Origin: Methanoregula sp.
GTDB taxonomy: Archaea; Halobacteriota; Methanomicrobia; Methanomicrobiales; Methanospirillaceae
Length of the DNA: 64,000 nt
Direction of reading: 5' to 3'
Assembly (NCBI RefSeq): GCF_023227875.1
Contig: NZ_JALOCH010000002.1
Location: 1-64,000, forward strand
The notes under the pieces are model-generated. The model had not been told where the DNA came from and searched no databases. It saw only the letters and a list, made by a program, of their open reading frames with translations. Below are positions 60,047 to 64,000 of the stretch, one piece after another (within the stretch, counting starts at the first letter, position 1; each line of letters opens with the position of its first letter). Position numbers and translations under genes: made by a program.

Positions 60047-61507
60047 TTATTCAGGGCCACGGATCAGGGCCAAGAACAGGATCACGACCGGGATCACTTC
60101 CAGCCTCCCGATCCACATCACCAGGATAAAGATCCATTTCGAGATAACGGGCATATCCGGGGAGACATACCCGGTGTTAATACCGCAGGTGGCGAATGCG
60201 GAGACCACCTGGAAGACAATTTCTGTCAGGGAGAACGTTGTCAGGTGGTACTGGAGAACCGCAAGGGATGCGATAAAGACGATGACAACCGAAAGGAGGA
60301 TCACGAGCATGTTCTTTGCGGTCTCCAGCTCCGCGGTCGCCTTCGGGATCACCTTTCCCGCGATCCTGAACGGTACCAGGACCTTCCCGCTTACGTACAA
60401 CCGCTGGAACCACCACACGAGAGCCCGGATCGCAAAGGCGACCCGGTCAAGTTTGATCCCCCCGGCCGTGCTTCCTGTCGCGCCGCCGACGAAGGTAAGC
60501 ATGGCAAGGAAGAGCAGGGTGACACCGGCCCATGTCTGGAGATCCACGATCTGGAAGCCGGTGCTTGTCAGGGCTGATACCGCCATGAAGAGCCCCTGCC
60601 ATAAGGCCTGTGCCGTGTCGAGATCAGAGAAAAAGATCAGGTCATAGGCCAGCACCGCAGTCCCCGCGGCAAGGAACAGGAAGAACAGTTTCACCTGCTT
60701 GTCACCAAAGAAGCTCCAGCGGCGATGCTCCAGGATCAGGAAATAGAGTTTGAACGGCAGGGCACCGGCAATCATGATGGGGATAAGCATAATCTCCAGT
60801 GCAATGCTGTCGTAGTAGAGGACACCCCCTTCGTGCAGCGTGAACCCCCCGGTCGAGATCGCCGTGAGGGCGAGGTTAACCGATTCCCAGAGTGACAACC
60901 CGGTGAACAGTATGAGCCCGATGGCACAGAACGTAAGGACCGCGTAAATCTTCCAGAGAGCCCGGCCAGCAGCAACGATACCGGGCATCAGGGGTTCATC
61001 CCGGCTCTCGTTCCGGAATATCTTTGACCGGAAGAGCCCCGTATTGCTGGCAAGGGCAACCGTGAATGCAATAATACCGATACCGCCAACCCACTGCATA
61101 TAGGAACGCCAGAAGAGGAGCGTGAAGGGGGCGGTGTCAAGCGAGCGGATCATGGAGAATGCGGTGCCGGTCCAGCCGGCCATGCCTTCGAAGACCGCAT
61201 CGGTGAAATTCATGTTCAGGCCCAGCATGAACGGGATGCCGCTCACCATAGCACAGGCAAACCAGAACAGTGCCACCGAGCACATGGCCGTTGAGAGCCG
61301 GTTCCCCTTACCGCTGCGGGGAAGCTTTTTAAGGGCAATACCAGCAATAAAAAAGATGGCCGGCACGGTTGCCATGGGCATAAGCATATGCCACTCGGAG
61401 AAGAGTACCGCAATGATCAGGGGAACGCAGGTAACGGGGGCGATGAAGGTGAAGATATCACCGAGATCCGCAATGATCGTGGAGAGATACCCGAGCCGGC
61501 CCATCAC
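60047..61507 (-). CDS. trkH: TrkH/KtrB-type potassium transporter
   Basis: A 486-residue K+ (or Na+) transporter with four M1-P-M2 units. Pore-loop segments are MAGWTGTAFSMI, LTAISTGGFTLHEGG, SALTSTGFQIVDLQ and SAFATCGINTGYV, each with the selectivity-filter Gly. No TrkA/KtrA regulatory gene is adjacent. ATG 61507 and 61504 are both possible. Confidence 0.92.
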   Translation of the reverse strand: MMGRLGYLSTIIADLGDIFTFIAPVTCVPLIIAVLFSEWHMLMPMATVPAIFFIAGIALKKLPRSGKGNRLSTAMCSVALFWFACAMVSGIPFMLGLNMNFTDAVFEGMAGWTGTAFSMIRSLDTAPFTLLFWRSYMQWVGGIGIIAFTVALASNTGLFRSKIFRNESRDEPLMPGIVAAGRALWKIYAVLTFCAIGLILFTGLSLWESVNLALTAISTGGFTLHEGGVLYYDSIALEIMLIPIMIAGALPFKLYFLILEHRRWSFFGDKQVKLFFLFLAAGTAVLAYDLIFFSDLDTAQALWQGLFMAVSALTSTGFQIVDLQTWAGVTLLFLAMLTFVGGATGSTAGGIKLDRVAFAIRALVWWFQRLYVSGKVLVPFRIAGKVIPKATAELETAKNMLVILLSVVIVFIASLAVLQYHLTTFSLTEIVFQVVSAFATCGINTGYVSPDMPVISKWIFILVMWIGRLEVIPVVILFLALIRGPE

Positions 61508-61584
61508 TATTGGGTTGCCGCTCGTGCTCTATTAGTGTTTGCCCGGTGGACAGAAGAAAAATAGATGGGAAGGAAACGGCACGC

Positions 61585-61965
61585 TTATGCCTTGTCGGTC
61601 CAGAGCCCGTGCACATTGCAGTATGCCCGCACTTTCAGACGGCCATCCGGCACGATGAACTCCGCTTCAGGTTTCTGCCCGGGTTTCAGTCCCTGTACAA
61701 AAAGAGAGTCGCCGGAGATTACCTCGATCCACTGGATATAGTGTTTCTCCTCCATCGGGTGGGGGATTGCCCCGAGTTTCACCCGGATCCCCTGTGAGGT
61801 CTTTTCAACAACGGGTACATGCTTCTCCTTTCCCGTATCCTCCGTTTTCTCCTTCTGGAGGTTCATGGGTTGGCCGCAGCAGACCAGGGTACCACCGGAA
61901 GGGCTGACCACCATGGTTATGTTCCCGCATACTTCACACTTATAGACTTCAAGCATTTTCGTCAT
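61585..61965 (-). CDS. dfx: desulfoferrodoxin (2Fe superoxide reductase)
   Basis: A 126-residue superoxide reductase. The desulforedoxin-type iron site is C10-x2-C13 and C29-C30 (KCEVCGN, LVCCGQP); the catalytic iron uses His49 (EKHVPVVE), the His residues in HPMEEKHYIQWIE, and Cys and His in YCNVHGLW. ATG 61965 is chosen because TGAGG stands six bases upstream. It is the last gene of the rubredoxin-fprA-dfx operon that protects against oxygen and superoxide. Confidence 0.94.
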   Translation of the reverse strand: MTKMLEVYKCEVCGNITMVVSPSGGTLVCCGQPMNLQKEKTEDTGKEKHVPVVEKTSQGIRVKLGAIPHPMEEKHYIQWIEVISGDSLFVQGLKPGQKPEAEFIVPDGRLKVRAYCNVHGLWTDKA

Positions 61966-61980
61966 ATCATGCCTCATAGG

Positions 61981-63165
61981 TTATAAAATACCGATTTCCT
62001 TATGTTTCTTTGCAATATCATCGGCAAGCCGGTTGAGTGCCACGAGAGCCGCTTCATCCGGCAGTCCCTTGATGACCACCGGTTCAAGGACCTCGACTTT
62101 CACATGGTCCAGCATCTTTACGATTGTCTCGGCAGCTTTTCCCCCCCATCCGAAGGAACCGATCACCGAGGCAAACCGGACCTTGGGTTTCAGGACATTT
62201 GCCAGGTACGTTGCATAGACGATCTGAGGATGGGGCCCGAAGAGCACGGTCGGCGTTGCAACAACGACCGTTGCTGCATCCACGAGGGAATATGCCAGTT
62301 CGCCGATATCGGTATGCGTGAGGTTGAAGGGCTTGACATCCACGCCCCGCTGGATGAGCGCTCCGGTGAGGTGGTCGACCATCTTCTGCGTGCTCCCGTG
62401 CATGGAGATATACGGCAGGACGACCACGTTCTTCACGTCATCCGAGACCCACTCCGCATAGGCATCGAGGATGAATTTCGGGTTCTTGTTGACCGGGCCA
62501 TGGCTCGGTGCAATCATGGCAGGGTCCAGATCCCTGACCTTCTGGATATACCCCCTGATGCTGTTCCGGAACGGCATCATGATCTCGGCGTAATACCGTT
62601 TTGCCGACCGGTAGGCATCGGCCTCGTTTGTTATGTACAGCTCGCTTGTGGCCTGGTGGAACCCGAAGAGGTCGCAGGGAAAGAGGATCTTATCCTCGAC
62701 AAGGAACGTGATCTGCGTCTCCGGCCAGTGAGTCCACGGGGTCAGGAAGAACCGGAGGGTCCGGTCTCCAAGCGAGAGTGTATCCCCGTCCTTTACCACC
62801 ATCACGGATTCCGGAGCAATCTGCAGGAGCGCGACGAGAAGGTCACGGCACTTCTCGTTCGTCACCACCTTTGCCCGGGGGTACATCTCGAGGACCATGG
62901 GCAGGGAGCCCGCATGGTCCTGCTCGGCATGGTTGATAACGATGTAATCGATCTGCTCGATACCGAGTTTGATGAGGTTGACGATCAGCTCCTCTTCCTT
63001 CTTCGGGTCGACGGTGTCGATCAGGGCGGTTTTTTCACTTCCCCGAACAAGATAGGAATTGTAACTCGTCCCTTCCGGGAGCGGGATCAGCTCGTCAAAC
63101 AGGCGCCGGTCAAAATCCAGCGCCCCGACCCAGAAAATCCCTTTTGCGATTTCACGTGCAACCAT
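61981..63165 (-). CDS. fprA: FprA-type flavodiiron protein (F420H2 oxidase)
   Basis: A 394-residue flavodiiron protein that reduces O2 to water, in methanogens with F420H2 as donor. The di-iron ligands are in NHAEQDHAGSLP; the C-terminal flavodoxin domain has ISMHGSTQKMVDHL. The start is ATG 63165 after GTGAGG. It is preceded closely by the rubredoxin-like gene and followed by desulfoferrodoxin after 15 bases. Confidence 0.93.
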   Translation of the reverse strand: MVAREIAKGIFWVGALDFDRRLFDELIPLPEGTSYNSYLVRGSEKTALIDTVDPKKEEELIVNLIKLGIEQIDYIVINHAEQDHAGSLPMVLEMYPRAKVVTNEKCRDLLVALLQIAPESVMVVKDGDTLSLGDRTLRFFLTPWTHWPETQITFLVEDKILFPCDLFGFHQATSELYITNEADAYRSAKRYYAEIMMPFRNSIRGYIQKVRDLDPAMIAPSHGPVNKNPKFILDAYAEWVSDDVKNVVVLPYISMHGSTQKMVDHLTGALIQRGVDVKPFNLTHTDIGELAYSLVDAATVVVATPTVLFGPHPQIVYATYLANVLKPKVRFASVIGSFGWGGKAAETIVKMLDHVKVEVLEPVVIKGLPDEAALVALNRLADDIAKKHKEIGIL

Positions 63166-63171
63166 CGTTCC

Positions 63172-63330
63172 TCACGCCTTTACAAATTTACTCTTGTCGG
63201 CAAAACAGACCGGGCATTGCCAGTCATTCTGAAGCTCTTCGAATGCCTTTCCCGGTGGAAGATCTAAACGCGGTTCTCCTTTCTCCGGGTCATACACATG
63301 CCCGCTTATCGTACAAACATACCTGTCCAT
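63172..63330 (-). CDS. rubredoxin-like protein with Cys-to-Ser change
   Basis: A 52-residue rubredoxin-like protein, too short to appear as a long frame. It reads MDRYVCTISGHVYDPEKG and later WQCPVCFADKSKFVKA. Normal rubredoxins have two C-x2-C pairs; here the first is C-x2-S (Cys6, Ser9), with the usual Gly-Tyr after it changed to Gly-His. The second pair, Cys39 and Cys42, is intact. Six bases separate it from fprA. It would normally pass electrons to FprA or desulfoferrodoxin. The iron site is probably altered (Cys3Ser) unless the His takes part. Confidence 0.85.
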   Translation of the reverse strand: MDRYVCTISGHVYDPEKGEPRLDLPPGKAFEELQNDWQCPVCFADKSKFVKA

Positions 63331-63736
63331 GATTTACCTCTGGTCTTCGGATATTACAGAATTGCGCCCCATATCAAAAATGGTTTCGATAATGCCATTG
63401 TGATTCTCTCGCAATGTCGCGGGTGTTGGGGATGTGCGACAAGGACTGTGTCATATCCCGAAATAATTACCCAAAATAATCACGAATATGAGCAAGCCCA
63501 CCCCCTTCGGGGGTCGCTCGGCCGCCTCGTCGGGGCCTCGCTGGGCAAGATTGTTATTTGAAAACTTTCGAGATTACAAAGGGGGTCAAGGGGGTGCACC
63601 CCTTGGGCTGCCTCCCCCTCTGGGGGAGAGAGGGGGTCACCCTCATAATACGAAAAAAACGGGGTACCCGATGAGATTATACCTGGAAGCATTTTTGTGA
63701 AATAAATTCGGGATACCACAGTGTGACAGGGACTGT
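63331..63736. repeat. intergenic region with G/C-rich hairpins
   Basis: No gene is convincing in this 406-base gap. Hairpins are ACCCCC-TTC-GGGGGT (63500-63514), a CAAGGGG/CCCCTTG pair near 63588-63606 and a CTCCCC/GGGGAG pair near 63612-63628. They resemble those at 5.3-5.6 kb and 35.0 kb. Short frames through this stretch are low-complexity. Termination, small RNA or dispersed repeat are possible. Confidence 0.5.
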
Positions 63737-64000
63737 TTATCTGTCCGGATTACCGGCAAGGTAGTAACGGTTGACAAAAAAGTGGAACGACTGGTTCTTC
63801 CGTGCCGCCGTTTCAAGGGAGAAGGACTTGAGGATCTCGAACATGAAGTCGATCCGGGAATCGAATTTTTTTGGGATACGGGCATTGAAGTCCTCCTTTG
63901 TCAGGTCATCCGTGGACGCCATACCCGTGATGCGCAGTTCGTGCTCCAGGGATCCGGATATCCCGGCATAATACCAGCTCTCGATCTCCCGGATCACGAT
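63737..64000 (-). CDS. partial protein at window edge, hypothetical
   Basis: The C-terminal 86 or more residues of a gene running beyond the right edge. It includes REIESWYYAGISG, which recalls the IEIESWYL-type motif of DUF4276 and related TOPRIM-like proteins sometimes found with AAA ATPases in defence loci. The rest (KKFDSRIDFMFEILKSF ... NRYYLAGNPDR) is not recognised. The true start is outside the window, so function remains open. Confidence 0.45.
   Translation of the reverse strand: MVIREIESWYYAGISGSLEHELRITGMASTDDLTKEDFNARIPKKFDSRIDFMFEILKSFSLETAARKNQSFHFFVNRYYLAGNPDR

Noticed and set aside
62002..63267. A 421-codon open frame on the plus strand
   Set aside because: Antisense to fprA and part of the rubredoxin-like gene, with Arg/His/Asp-rich composition typical of shadow translation.

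Overview
The window reads as a high-GC euryarchaeal chromosome from a hydrogenotrophic methanogen of the order Methanomicrobiales, probably Methanoregula or a close relative. Evidence includes a cysteate synthase next to a fused sulfopyruvate decarboxylase (the coenzyme M route of Methanosarcinales and Methanomicrobiales), a CbiMNQO cobalt importer, archaeal NusA, diphthine synthase, archaeal type IV pilin-like proteins with the Pilin_N segment, F420H2 oxidase, AksD/HacA-type aconitase genes and TATA-like promoters with short leaders. No rRNA, tRNA, CRISPR array or insertion sequence was recognised. Assignment to genus is inference.

Layout. 0.2-2.7 kb: pilin-like surface proteins and a DUF5658 membrane protein. 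2.9-4.8 kb: two tandem paralogous winged-helix regulators; the second sits behind what looks like a copy of the cbiM promoter and start region. 5.6-9.7 kb: cobalt uptake operon cbiMNQO with a His-rich CDF efflux pump as its last gene. 9.9-11.7 kb: aminotransferase with a duplicated 3' tail, and nikR. 11.8-17.9 kb: coenzyme M region: a soluble SsuA-like binding protein and an XRE regulator on one strand; divergently an ABC ATPase without permease, a UreG/HypB-like GTPase, a 4Fe-4S protein, cysteate synthase and ComDE. 17.9-27.1 kb: sulfur trafficking and cofactor island (MoaE, MoaD, MoeB, IscU, IscS, an Fe-S-type regulator, LarE, FdhD, TtuA/NcsA, ThiS/SAMP, NadA, ThiN and an AIR-synthase-like protein).

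27.1-33.3 kb: Fe-S and zinc proteins, then a likely DNA-damage-tolerance cassette (SRAP/HMCES, degenerate RecA-like protein, small protein, divergent PolB) followed by an Rsm22-like methyltransferase. 33.4-39.0 kb: surface and pilin-like proteins, one with PKD and bactofilin-like domains. 39.6-42.7 kb: radical SAM protein, catalytic cis-prenyltransferase, a CcdA/D5-like fusion and a degenerate second cis-prenyltransferase (NgBR-like). 42.8-45.6 kb: FeoB and a DtxR-FeoA regulator with two operator-like palindromes. 45.7-50.2 kb: RecA-like protein, DphB, DUF357, flippase-like protein, bifunctional nuclease, HisE, NusA. 50.3-56.4 kb: SIMPL protein, aconitase-family pair with its dehydrogenase, TMEM175-like channel, PAS protein. 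56.5-59.5 kb: a three-gene nitrogenase-like operon (NifH-, NifD- and NifK-like) that is neither a full nif set nor the usual single-D Cfb set. 59.7-63.3 kb: membrane proteins, TrkH, and an oxygen-defence operon (rubredoxin-like, FprA, desulfoferrodoxin). A partial gene runs off the right edge.

The most promising unexplained systems are the ABC ATPase/GTPase/Fe-S cluster upstream of coenzyme M synthesis and the HDK nitrogenase-like operon.
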